DNA from: Candidatus Saccharimonadota bacterium
Lineage (GTDB): Bacteria > Patescibacteriota > Saccharimonadia > Saccharimonadales > Saccharimonadaceae
Assembly (NCBI GenBank): GCA_027311865.1
Contig: DAICYC010000002.1
Span: 1 to 64,000, forward strand
Reading direction: 5' to 3'
DNA length: 64,000 bases
The position numbers and the translations under genes are program-made. The notes below the pieces were generated by a model. The model searched no databases. It saw nothing but the letters and a program-made list of their open reading frames with translations, and had not been told where the DNA came from. Positions 10,603-19,550 of the stretch are shown in pieces. Each line of letters begins with the position of its first letter. Positions within the stretch are counted from its first letter, which is position 1.

Positions 10603-11178
10603 CTATTCGCGAAAATCAATCGCCTCGAGGATATCGTCGAGGCGATTTTCAAAGGTTTCAGTATCGGCATCGTTCATCGCATAATAGTCCGCGATGGCAA
10701 TCGGGCCGCCTTTTTCAAGATGCTCAATTTCTGACCAATCGCGTTCGCTAGCTTCTTTTTCGGTGAGAGGTCGAATCGGCCGATTAGCCAGGCGATGATA
10801 ACGCTGACGCTTTGGAGCGACGATTGCAACGACCGTCAGTTCACCCGGAAAGGCTCGCTTCAAGGCCTTGTACTCAGTCCAGGTGTACAAGCCGTCGGCC
10901 ACAATCCGGTGTTGTCCGGCATTAGCTAGATTTTCAATTTGTTCAATGATTCGTTTAGCGACAAAATCTTTACCCTCCTTGGCGCGTAGATCCTCACGAA
11001 AGCGACGTTCATTTTCTTCGGTATGTTCGAGCCCGGCTTCTTTCATGGCGTCGAGTACAACACCGCCAAAATATACTTTCGGAAACGATTTGGCGGTTAG
11101 GTAGTCAACGGCGGTAGATTTGCCGGAGCCAGGTAGTCCGGTAAAAGCTAGAATCTTGAGGTTATCGAAATGTGTCAT
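10603..11178 (-). CDS. P-loop nucleotide kinase / dephospho-CoA kinase-like
   Basis: Walker A GLPGSGKSTAV; AAA/kinase-like layout. Confidence 0.7.
   Translation of the reverse strand: MTHFDNLKILAFTGLPGSGKSTAVDYLTAKSFPKVYFGGVVLDAMKEAGLEHTEENERRFREDLRAKEGKDFVAKRIIEQIENLANAGQHRIVADGLYTWTEYKALKRAFPGELTVVAIVAPKRQRYHRLANRPIRPLTEKEASERDWSEIEHLEKGGPIAIADYYAMNDADTETFENRLDDILEAIDFRE
10619..10649 (+). terminator. Rho-independent-like terminator for rpoD, embedded in the 3' coding end of the convergent gene
   Basis: ATCGCCTCGA-ggatatcg-TCGAGGCGAT followed by TTTC. Confidence 0.6.
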
Positions 11179-11215
11179 GGACTTATTCTAACACCTAGGC
11201 GTGTATACTAAGATT

Positions 11216-13753
11216 ATGAAGAGGTTAGCCGTTATTGACGGGAAGTCAATATTTTATCGTGGATACTATGCCATGCCCAACTTGTCGTTGGCTGACGGCA
11301 CGCCAACTGGTGGCGTTTACGGTTTCGCTTCGATTGCTATCGAGCTAATCAAGAAGCTCCAGCCAGATTATGTTGCGGTCGCCTGGGATAAGAAGTCAAC
11401 TAATATCCGCAAGCGCCGAGAAATTTATCCCGAGTATAAAGCCGGCCGCAAGCCGGCTCCTGACGATTTTTACGCGCAGATCCCAATACTCTACGAGTTG
11501 CTCGAAGCTTTTGGCTGGCCGCTGTATGAACTCGATGATTATGAGGCTGATGATATCATGGGAGCTTTTGCCAAACAGGCAACGGAGCGCGGGATTGAAA
11601 CCTGTCTACTAACGAGTGACCTCGATGCACTACAACTAGTTGGTCCACTGACCAAGGTTTACGCCATTAAGAACGGTCTGTCCAATCTCGAAGAATTTGA
11701 CATACCGTATTTTGAAAACAAGTATGGTATCTCGGTCCATCAGTTTCTCGACCTAAAATCACTAAAAGGGGACTCATCGGATAATTTGCCTGGGGTACCG
11801 GGTGTAGGTGAAAAAACGGCTATCCAGCTGCTTCAGCAGTATAAAGACTTAGACAATATTTATCGTCACGTCGATGAAATCAAGCCGGCGGTGTCAAAAA
11901 AGCTAATCGCCGGCAAAGAATTAGCTTATATGAGCAAGGAGGTCGGCCGAATTTGGGTCGATGCGCCAGTCGAGCTCGATTGGGCTGTGGCTAGTATTGA
12001 TGACATCGATTTGAACAAAGTCGCTGCCATATTACAACGGCTGGAGTTTCACTCTTTGACTCGGCGTTTGCCGAAACATATGCAGCAGGTTAGTGATGAT
12101 GATTCGTCGATTACTCAGGTGGCGGAACTACCGAAACTAACGGAACGTGACTGGCCAACGACGGCTCAGTTTGATGGTCCGGTACTATTGTCCTTCGAGG
12201 AAGCCAGTGGTGATTTGATTATGTCGACCCAGCGCGACTGGTTCTGTCGTCAGCCAGCACGAGACGTCGATTCGTCAATCTGGAGCGCGTTGGGCTTGGT
12301 TAAAATAGTTGCTTTCGATATCAAGCAGCTGCTTCATCAGTTGGCTGCCCGAGATGTACATATAAAAATCGATGAAGTCCATGACATCAAGCAGGGAGCC
12401 TTCTTGATCGATCCATTGCGTCGGGACCGTTCGTTACTCGGACTGACGGGTGCGGACTTTGATAATATTCCAGCGATGATGGCTGGATTGTGGCGGGCGT
12501 ATGATATTCAAGTCGAAAAGTTTGCTCAGAGTCCAAAGCTTCGTGATATTGCCTACGAACTAGACTTTCCTCTAACGAAGGTGTTGTTTGAGATCGAAGA
12601 CCGCGGCGTCTTAATCGATCCGACCGTATTAGCTGAGATGTCCAATCGCCTTCAGGCGCGCCATCGAGAGCTAGAGCAAAAAATGTATTCAATGGCTGGT
12701 GAAGAGTTTAACATCGGTAGTCCAGCCCAATTATCTAAGATTCTGTTCGAAAAGCTACAGCTGCCGACTCAGGGCATCAAAAAAGGCAAAACTGGCTATA
12801 GTACTGGTCAAGCCGAGCTCGATAAATTACGCAACCAGCACCCAATTATTGAATTGATTGAACAGACTAGGGAACTGGCTAAGTTAAAAAATACTTACAC
12901 AGATGCTCTACCTAAGCTGGTCGACGAAAACGATCGAATTCATACGACCTTCAACCAAGACGTCGCAGCGACAGGACGACTCAGCAGCACCCAGCCGAAC
13001 CTGCAGAATATTCCGATTCGAACTGAGTTAGGTCGTGAAATCAGACGAGCCTTCATCGCGGCGCCTGGCAAAATGTTAGTTAGCGCTGACTATTCGCAGT
13101 TTGAGCTTCGTTTGGCGGCCGTCTTGGCTGGCGACGAGGTGCTGATTGCGGACTTCAACAGGGGAGTCGATATTCACACCAAGTCAGCTAGCGACGTCTA
13201 TGGAGTTGCGATGGATCAAGTCACCAAAGATCAGCGCCGGGCTGCTAAGGTGATTAATTTTGGTGTGCTCTATGGAATGAGTCCGCACGGCTTGGCGGCG
13301 GCAACCGGCATGTCGTTTGGCGAGGCCAAGACTTTCATTGATCAATATTTTGAACTTCGCGCTCCAATCAGACAATTTATTAATCAAACCCTCGATCAGG
13401 CACGACGTGATGGCTACGTTGAGACTTTTTATGGTCGTCGTCGCCCAACGCCAGACATCCTGAGTTCAAACTTTATGGTTCGTTCCGGTGCCGAACGGGC
13501 CGCGGCGAACATGCCAATTCAGGGAACGGAAGCCGATCTGATGAAGCGAGCTATGTTGCGAATTGAGGAACAGCTAGGCGATAAAGGGCAGCAGATTCTC
13601 CAGATTCACGACAGTATTTTGGTCGAATGCGACGAAGCCAATGTTGAGTCGGTCGGTCAGATATTAAAGCGTGTCATGGAGTCGATTGCGCCGGAATTGC
13701 CGATTAAATTAGATGTCGATGTAAGTTATGGAAAAGATTGGGGAGAATTGTAG
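11216..13753 (+). CDS. polA: DNA polymerase I
   Basis: 5'-3' exo domain (DGKSIFYRGYYAM, GDSSDNLPGVPGVGEKTA) and polymerase motifs (SADYSQFELR, RRAAKVINFGVLYGMS, QIHDSILVE); start ATG 11216. Confidence 0.96.
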   Translation: MKRLAVIDGKSIFYRGYYAMPNLSLADGTPTGGVYGFASIAIELIKKLQPDYVAVAWDKKSTNIRKRREIYPEYKAGRKPAPDDFYAQIPILYELLEAFGWPLYELDDYEADDIMGAFAKQATERGIETCLLTSDLDALQLVGPLTKVYAIKNGLSNLEEFDIPYFENKYGISVHQFLDLKSLKGDSSDNLPGVPGVGEKTAIQLLQQYKDLDNIYRHVDEIKPAVSKKLIAGKELAYMSKEVGRIWVDAPVELDWAVASIDDIDLNKVAAILQRLEFHSLTRRLPKHMQQVSDDDSSITQVAELPKLTERDWPTTAQFDGPVLLSFEEASGDLIMSTQRDWFCRQPARDVDSSIWSALGLVKIVAFDIKQLLHQLAARDVHIKIDEVHDIKQGAFLIDPLRRDRSLLGLTGADFDNIPAMMAGLWRAYDIQVEKFAQSPKLRDIAYELDFPLTKVLFEIEDRGVLIDPTVLAEMSNRLQARHRELEQKMYSMAGEEFNIGSPAQLSKILFEKLQLPTQGIKKGKTGYSTGQAELDKLRNQHPIIELIEQTRELAKLKNTYTDALPKLVDENDRIHTTFNQDVAATGRLSSTQPNLQNIPIRTELGREIRRAFIAAPGKMLVSADYSQFELRLAAVLAGDEVLIADFNRGVDIHTKSASDVYGVAMDQVTKDQRRAAKVINFGVLYGMSPHGLAAATGMSFGEAKTFIDQYFELRAPIRQFINQTLDQARRDGYVETFYGRRRPTPDILSSNFMVRSGAERAAANMPIQGTEADLMKRAMLRIEEQLGDKGQQILQIHDSILVECDEANVESVGQILKRVMESIAPELPIKLDVDVSYGKDWGEL

Positions 13754-14209
13754 ATGAATATAAAAGTTCAATTGTTGAATCCGAAAGCCAAGCTGCCGGT
13801 TTACCAAACAAGCGGATCAGCCGCTTTGGACGTTGAGGCTTGTTTAGACGAGCCGTTGATTATCCAGCCAATGGAGCGAGTTATGGTGCCGACGGGATTG
13901 GCTTTTGAGCTGCCGGAAGGTTCTGAGCTTCAGGTGCGCGCTCGAAGTGGCTTGAGTATCAAACATGGCCTGACCCTAGTCAATGGCATCGGTACGATTG
14001 ACGCCGATTATAGGGGTGAACTAAATGTCCTGATGATTAATCTAGGAACGGAAGCCTTTACCATCGAACCGGGCATGCGCGTCGCTCAAATAATTGCTTA
14101 TCAGTATCAACCAATTGCCTGGGAGGCCGTCGACGAATTAGGCAAGAGTGATCGTGGCGCGGGTGGCTTTGGAAGCACCGGGTTTGACAATCCTACCACT
14201 AGAGAATAA
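13754..14209 (+). CDS. dut: dUTP diphosphatase
   Basis: SGSAALDVEA, RARSGLSIKHGLTLVNGIGTIDADYRGEL, RGAGGFGSTG. Confidence 0.95.
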   Translation: MNIKVQLLNPKAKLPVYQTSGSAALDVEACLDEPLIIQPMERVMVPTGLAFELPEGSELQVRARSGLSIKHGLTLVNGIGTIDADYRGELNVLMINLGTEAFTIEPGMRVAQIIAYQYQPIAWEAVDELGKSDRGAGGFGSTGFDNPTTRE

Positions 14210-14218
14210 GGTTGAAAT

Positions 14219-14824
14219 ATGGCAAAACTTCGAAATCAACGCATCATTCCATTCATCTTAGTCATCGTTATCGTTATTATTGCTATCGCTGCGCTGGTGT
14301 CTCTAGCGCGAGCCGTTTTCTTTTCAGATCGTCCGACTGAAGTAGCTATCACCGATACTAGCCGTCAACAATTGTTGGCCGTAACGGCTGATAGTAGTGT
14401 TCGTATGACGGTTCGTGGTCCGATTGTGGCCGACGAAGAATTCAACTCTTATTCAGTGGTTGTTAGTCCATCGCGACGAGCCATGACAACTTATACCGGC
14501 TACCTTGATACAATTGTCGATCAAGTAAATTACGGCAACAACAGCGCCGCTTATGAAGAGTTTGTCTATGCTCTTGATAAAGCCCAATACGCGACCGGCA
14601 AACAACTCGATGAGGACGAGGATGACACCCGCGGAGTCTGCGCCCTCGGACGAGTTTATGAGTTTTATATTTTGGATGGCTCGGATGTCACCAAGCGACT
14701 CTGGACAACGTCTTGTCGAGGTTTGAACGGTTCATTGCGGGCCGATGCGACACATTTGCGCAATTTATTCCATGCTCAGATTCCAGAGAGCAACAGCTTG
14801 TTAACTAAAATTGATATTCGTTAG
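14219..14824 (+). CDS. Hypothetical membrane-anchored protein
   Basis: Single N-terminal TM (FILVIVIVIIAIAALVSLARAVFF). Confidence 0.65.
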   Translation: MAKLRNQRIIPFILVIVIVIIAIAALVSLARAVFFSDRPTEVAITDTSRQQLLAVTADSSVRMTVRGPIVADEEFNSYSVVVSPSRRAMTTYTGYLDTIVDQVNYGNNSAAYEEFVYALDKAQYATGKQLDEDEDDTRGVCALGRVYEFYILDGSDVTKRLWTTSCRGLNGSLRADATHLRNLFHAQIPESNSLLTKIDIR

Positions 14825-14826
14825 CA

Positions 14827-15708
14827 ATGCCGGAGTTGCCGGAGGTCGAAACCGTTGTTCGTGGTCTCCGTCGATTAATCATTGGTGCTACGGTCAAGTT
14901 GGCAACTACCGACAACCCGAAGAGCTTTCCTAATGCTCCGGCTGATGTTGCCGATTACTTAATCGGCGCCCAGGTGGCGTCGATCGAGCGTCGTGCTAAA
15001 GTTTTGATGATTCATCTCGATAGTGGGTATACGCTTCTGGTACACCTGAAAATGACTGGTCAGCTAGTTTATATTGGCAATAATCAACGCTTTGGGGCCG
15101 GGCATCCCAATGACAGTCTGATCCAGGCGCTGCCCGACAAGTCGACCCGTGTGACAATTGAGTTTAGCGATGGTTCGAAGCTATTTTTTAATGATCAGCG
15201 AAAGTTCGGTTGGATGCGATTATTGCCAACGGTCAGTATTCCGGAAATAGACTTTATGAAAAAAGTCGGGCCCGAACCATTGGCCGATGACTTTACGAGC
15301 GACGATTTCATGAGTCGATTTCAGCGTCGGCGTCGCTCGTCCATCAAGGCGGCTTTGTTGGATCAGACGGTTATAGCTGGTGTTGGCAATATTTATGCCG
15401 ATGAGGCGTTGTGGGGTGCTGGTATCCATCCGTCGCGTCGTGTTGAGTCGTTGTCGGCGGTCGACTTTGAGAATTTATACGCTGAACTACGGGCTGTGTT
15501 ACAGACCTCAATCGATAATGGTGGTTCGTCTGATCGAAATTATGTCGATGCCGAAGGAAAGCGGGGGAGTTACTTGAAATTTGCCCGCGTTTTCCGTCGT
15601 GAGGGTCAAGCCTGTACGCGGTGCGGCGCCATCATCGAAAAATCACGCGTGGCAGGCCGAGGCACCCACACCTGTCCGCACTGTCAGCCGAGCGATATAA
15701 TAGAATAA
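14827..15708 (+). CDS. mutM: Formamidopyrimidine-DNA glycosylase
   Basis: MPELPEVETVVRGL; GNIYADEALW; zinc finger CTRCGAIIEKSRVAGRGTHTCPHCQ intact. Confidence 0.96.
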   Translation: MPELPEVETVVRGLRRLIIGATVKLATTDNPKSFPNAPADVADYLIGAQVASIERRAKVLMIHLDSGYTLLVHLKMTGQLVYIGNNQRFGAGHPNDSLIQALPDKSTRVTIEFSDGSKLFFNDQRKFGWMRLLPTVSIPEIDFMKKVGPEPLADDFTSDDFMSRFQRRRRSSIKAALLDQTVIAGVGNIYADEALWGAGIHPSRRVESLSAVDFENLYAELRAVLQTSIDNGGSSDRNYVDAEGKRGSYLKFARVFRREGQACTRCGAIIEKSRVAGRGTHTCPHCQPSDIIE

Positions 15709-16613
15709 TGATTACCGTTCTAACTGGTGATAATTCATTTGAAATTAACCGCGCATTAGGCGAGCTAACTGATAATTCCAATCAGTTAGTCGAGAACTAT
15801 GATGGCGAGACGCTGACACTTGAGCAGGCGGCTGATATTTTTAGTGGAATCAGCTTCTTTGGTGACGGGCGAACGGTTATTATTCGTTCGCTGTCGAGCA
15901 ATGGTTTAGTTTGGGCAAAGTTGACAGATTTTCTCAATCGACATCATGGAGATACGACGGTCATACTAATTGAGCCAAAACTTGATAAGCGAACGTCAAC
16001 CTATAAAGAGTTGAAATCTGCCGGCGCGATTCGTGAATTTCATCAGTGGACAGCTCGCGATGACGCCGCCGCTCTTCAGTGGCTGGCTGCTCGGTTGGCC
16101 GATGAACAAATTGAAATTTCGAGTCGTGACGTGCGCTATCTACTGGAACGGGTTGGTCGCGATCAATGGGCCTTGGCTCGAGCTGTGGAAAAACTGGCTC
16201 TGATTGGACGAGTTGACCAAGCGGTGATTGACGAACAAATTGAAGCCTCGGCTGATTACAATATCTTTCAGTTGTTAGAGTTGGCCTTGCTAGGCAAAGC
16301 TCAGGCAGTCGAAGAAGAGTTACGGAGCATGCGTCTGTCACAAGATCCGTTTGCTTTGATGGCTTTAATCGGCAGTCAAGTGGTTCAACTGTTGGCGGTG
16401 GCATCGGCCACCAAGTCCGACCATCCGGCACAAGATTTTTCGATTCACCCGTATGTTGTCGGCAAGATGGAGCGACTGAGTCGTAATGTCGATAGTGCGG
16501 TCATCCGGAGGGCCGTGCGGATTATTGCGGATACCGATTATCGATTAAAGTCGTCCGTCGACGATCCGTGGTTGGCGATTGAGTTGGCTCTGCGGAAAAT
16601 TAGTCGAAAATAA
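15708..16613 (+). CDS. holA: DNA polymerase III delta subunit
   Basis: MITVLTGDNSFEINRAL...; HolA-like fold pattern; start ATG overlaps mutM TAA; -10 TATAAT 6 nt upstream. Confidence 0.8.
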   Translation: MITVLTGDNSFEINRALGELTDNSNQLVENYDGETLTLEQAADIFSGISFFGDGRTVIIRSLSSNGLVWAKLTDFLNRHHGDTTVILIEPKLDKRTSTYKELKSAGAIREFHQWTARDDAAALQWLAARLADEQIEISSRDVRYLLERVGRDQWALARAVEKLALIGRVDQAVIDEQIEASADYNIFQLLELALLGKAQAVEEELRSMRLSQDPFALMALIGSQVVQLLAVASATKSDHPAQDFSIHPYVVGKMERLSRNVDSAVIRRAVRIIADTDYRLKSSVDDPWLAIELALRKISRK

Positions 16614-16618
16614 AAATC

Positions 16619-16636
16619 GCCTGTCGGGGGACAGGC
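16619..16636 (-). terminator. Terminator of rpsT
   Basis: GCCTGTC-gggg-GACAGGC; on minus strand followed by GATTTTTATTTT. Confidence 0.75.
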
Positions 16637-16656
16637 AATTATGATCAACCAAGGGT

Positions 16657-16992
16657 TTATTCAGCCGATTTTTTAACAGCTGGCTTCTTGGCGGCGGTAG
16701 AGGTTTTGGCTGGAGTTGCTTTAGTAGCTGGCTTCTTGGCGGCGAGCTTAACGCCGGCTTCTTTAGCAGTTCGTGACAACGAAGCTTTGCGGCGAGCAGC
16801 GGTGTTCTTGCTGATAAGGTTTTTCTTGACAGCCGTGTCGATTTCGCTCTGAGCTTTCGCTAGCGTATCAGCACTTGGCTTAGCCAAGAAGGCCTTGACG
16901 GCGCCCTTAATGTCGCGCTTGATACCGACATTACGCTCACGTCGTTTAACGGTTTGTTTGGCTCGCTTGATAGCGGATTTGATAATTGGCAT
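16657..16992 (-). CDS. rpsT: 30S ribosomal protein S20 with Lys/Ala-rich C-terminal tail
   Basis: MPIIKSAIKRAKQTVKRRERNVGIKRDIKGAVKAF...KNLISKNTAARRKASLSRTA. Confidence 0.9.
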   Translation of the reverse strand: MPIIKSAIKRAKQTVKRRERNVGIKRDIKGAVKAFLAKPSADTLAKAQSEIDTAVKKNLISKNTAARRKASLSRTAKEAGVKLAAKKPATKATPAKTSTAAKKPAVKKSAE

Positions 16993-17148
16993 GAAGTTCC
17001 TTTACCTCTGATTTGTTGTATCTAGTCAAGGGGTGATTATAGCGGAAAATCATCAAAAAGTAAAGGCTAGTGCGGTCATTTGTTGACGGTGTGCAAACCC
17101 TTGTGGTATAGTAAGCGAAACTGCTAGCGCTTCAAAAAGAAAAACACC

Positions 17149-18870
17149 ATGGATGATATAAAAGCCAAACAACAACTCGTCGAAAAGATTAAAGAATCAA
17201 CCAATATTTTGGTAACCGTATCCGATAATCCGTCAGTTGACGCCTTGTCGGGTGCCATCGGTCTAACGATGCTGCTCGATAAAATGGGCAAGTATGCGAC
17301 CGCTGTCTTCAGTGGGACTGTGCCGCCGGCCATCGCGTTCCTTGAACCAGAGAAGGTTCTCGATGATACGACCGATAGCTTGCGCGACTTTATTATCGCC
17401 TTGGACAAGGAAAAGGCTGATCACTTGCGCTACAAAGTCGATGGCGACGTCGTCAAAATTTTCATTACGCCGTACAAGACAACTATTACCAGTGATGACC
17501 TCGATTTCAGTCAGGGTGATTACAACGTCGAACTTATCATTGCCCTGGGTGTCGATAATCAAGAAAATCTGGACGCGGCGCTCGATGCCCACGGACAAAT
17601 TTTACACGACGCTACTGTCGCGACTCTAACAGCCGGTGAGCAGACAAGCACTCTCGGTGGAATTGATTGGCACGACGATCAGGCCAGTAGCCTCAGTGAA
17701 ATGCTAGTCGGTCTGGGTGACGTACTCAAGCCACAAAAGGGCAAATCGCCTATGAACGCCGATATTGCGACGGCTTTTTTGACCGGAATTGTCGCTGAAA
17801 CAGAACGTTTTAGCAATCCTCATACAACCTCGAAATCACTAACCGTGGCTTCACAGTTGATGGCTGCCGGTGCTGATCAGCAATTAATTGCTACCAAGCT
17901 GGAGGAGGCTGAAACTGCTGAGTCGACCGAACCAGAGCCGGCCGAGGCCATCGAAGAGGCGAGTGACAGTGAAGACGTTGCTGACAGTCCTAGCGACGAC
18001 GTGGTTGGGGCTGACGGTACATTAAAGATTTCCAAACATGAAACAGATGATTCTTCGAAACCTAACGAAGCAGATTCTCAGCCAGTTGAGTCAAAACCAA
18101 CCGAAACGCTCGAAGAACTTGATCGTCGTGTAAAAGAGTCGGAGCAAGCCGCTGCCGCGGCGGCCGCTAACGAAGCCCTAGCTTCGGCAACAGTTGAGGC
18201 TTCAGCGACACCTGAATTTATACTAGACGAAACGGCTGCGGCGCCTTCGGTCGATGCTTCGCCGGCCGAACCGGTGCCGACTGATAATCAAACACAGCCA
18301 CCAGAGATGCCGACAATTAGCGATGTATCTTACCCTTCGATTCAGATGGAACATGCCGGTGAGCCAATGCTTGGCGGAACCCTAAATGCAACTACTGATC
18401 AGGCCGAAGAGGATGCTCGCCGCCAAGCGGAAGATGAGCAAAACAAGACTATATTGTCACATGGTATGGTCGGAGGAGCGGAAACGTCGACGCCAGTTAG
18501 TGAATTTGACGACCAGCCGGCTAATCAGCCAATGCCCGGTACTCCAGCGGTCAATGCTTACGGTACGGCATATGCTGAGCCATCAACGCCAGTCGACTTG
18601 GGCTTGCCAATGCCGCCATCGGTCGTACCTGACTTTATTCCGACGCCAGCTCCGGGTGATCCGTTAGCACCACCAGCTAATTTAACAGGTCCCTACGCAC
18701 CAGTCGACAGTCCGCAACCCGAGAGACTTGGTGATATATTTGCACCCGATCCGAACGTTGGTGTCCAGCCGCCGGAAACATCTGCCGTGCCACCGATTCA
18801 ACCGGCCGGTCCATACGCTCCACCAAGCAACGATCCAGGACAATTTCAAATCCCCGGTCAGCAGCAGTAA
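17149..18870 (+). CDS. DHH phosphoesterase-like protein (degenerate motif) with long acidic/proline-rich tail
   Basis: N-terminus NILVTVSDNPSVDALSGAIGLTMLLDKMGK resembles NrnA-type DHH N-terminus but lacks H..PDGD; residues ~260-573 low complexity. Confidence 0.6.
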   Translation: MDDIKAKQQLVEKIKESTNILVTVSDNPSVDALSGAIGLTMLLDKMGKYATAVFSGTVPPAIAFLEPEKVLDDTTDSLRDFIIALDKEKADHLRYKVDGDVVKIFITPYKTTITSDDLDFSQGDYNVELIIALGVDNQENLDAALDAHGQILHDATVATLTAGEQTSTLGGIDWHDDQASSLSEMLVGLGDVLKPQKGKSPMNADIATAFLTGIVAETERFSNPHTTSKSLTVASQLMAAGADQQLIATKLEEAETAESTEPEPAEAIEEASDSEDVADSPSDDVVGADGTLKISKHETDDSSKPNEADSQPVESKPTETLEELDRRVKESEQAAAAAAANEALASATVEASATPEFILDETAAAPSVDASPAEPVPTDNQTQPPEMPTISDVSYPSIQMEHAGEPMLGGTLNATTDQAEEDARRQAEDEQNKTILSHGMVGGAETSTPVSEFDDQPANQPMPGTPAVNAYGTAYAEPSTPVDLGLPMPPSVVPDFIPTPAPGDPLAPPANLTGPYAPVDSPQPERLGDIFAPDPNVGVQPPETSAVPPIQPAGPYAPPSNDPGQFQIPGQQQ

Positions 18871-18893
18871 CTATTTAGGCTATACTTAGCTGT

Positions 18894-19550
18894 ATGCAAA
18901 ATGACAGTATTATCTTGGTTGATAAGCCGGCTGGCCTAACCAGCTTTGGCGTTGTGGCTCGAGTGCGTCGCGTGCTCAGTGAGCAGCTTGGTAAGAAAGC
19001 CAAGGTTGGCCATACCGGCACCCTCGATCCATTCGCGACCGGTTTGATGATTATCGTAACGGGCGTTAAGTGCCGCGAGGCGATGACTTTTTCAAAGCTC
19101 GACAAAGAGTACGAAGCCGTTATTGAGTTGGGCAAAACTAGTTCGACGGGCGATCCAGAAGGTGAACTGACGCTGGTTGACTCACGTGTTCCAACACTCG
19201 AGGAGGTGCAGGCTGCTGCTGCTAAATTCACTGGTCAGATTGAGCAAACACCGCCGCAATTTAGCGCTATCAAGATTAACGGCCAGCGAGCCTACAAACT
19301 AGCCCGGAAGGGTCAAGTCGTTGAAATGCCGAAGCGTCAAGTAACTATTTATGAGCTGGAAGTGATTAGTTACGATTATCCTGATGTCAAAATCCGGGTA
19401 AGAGTTAGTAGTGGAACCTATATTCGAACATTAGCTGAGGATATTGGATCAGAACTAGGGGTCGGCGCATATTGTCGTGAACTTCGTCGAACTAGAGTAG
19501 GCGAATGGTCGGTTGAAGACGCAATCGCTACTCCTCGTCTTCATCAATAA
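18894..19550 (+). CDS. truB: tRNA pseudouridine(55) synthase
   Basis: LVDKPAGLTSFGVV, GHTGTLDPFATGLM, GTYIRTLAEDIG. Confidence 0.96.
   Translation: MQNDSIILVDKPAGLTSFGVVARVRRVLSEQLGKKAKVGHTGTLDPFATGLMIIVTGVKCREAMTFSKLDKEYEAVIELGKTSSTGDPEGELTLVDSRVPTLEEVQAAAAKFTGQIEQTPPQFSAIKINGQRAYKLARKGQVVEMPKRQVTIYELEVISYDYPDVKIRVRVSSGTYIRTLAEDIGSELGVGAYCRELRRTRVGEWSVEDAIATPRLHQ

Noticed and set aside
16657-16790. Repeated ggcttcttggcggc-like motif as DNA repeat
   Set aside because: Explained by the repetitive AAKKPA/Lys-Ala-rich C-terminal tail of S20.
17900-18870. Possible tandem repeat or mobile region in the Pro/Ala/Glu-rich tail
   Set aside because: Compositional low complexity within a single reading frame; no clear repeat unit.
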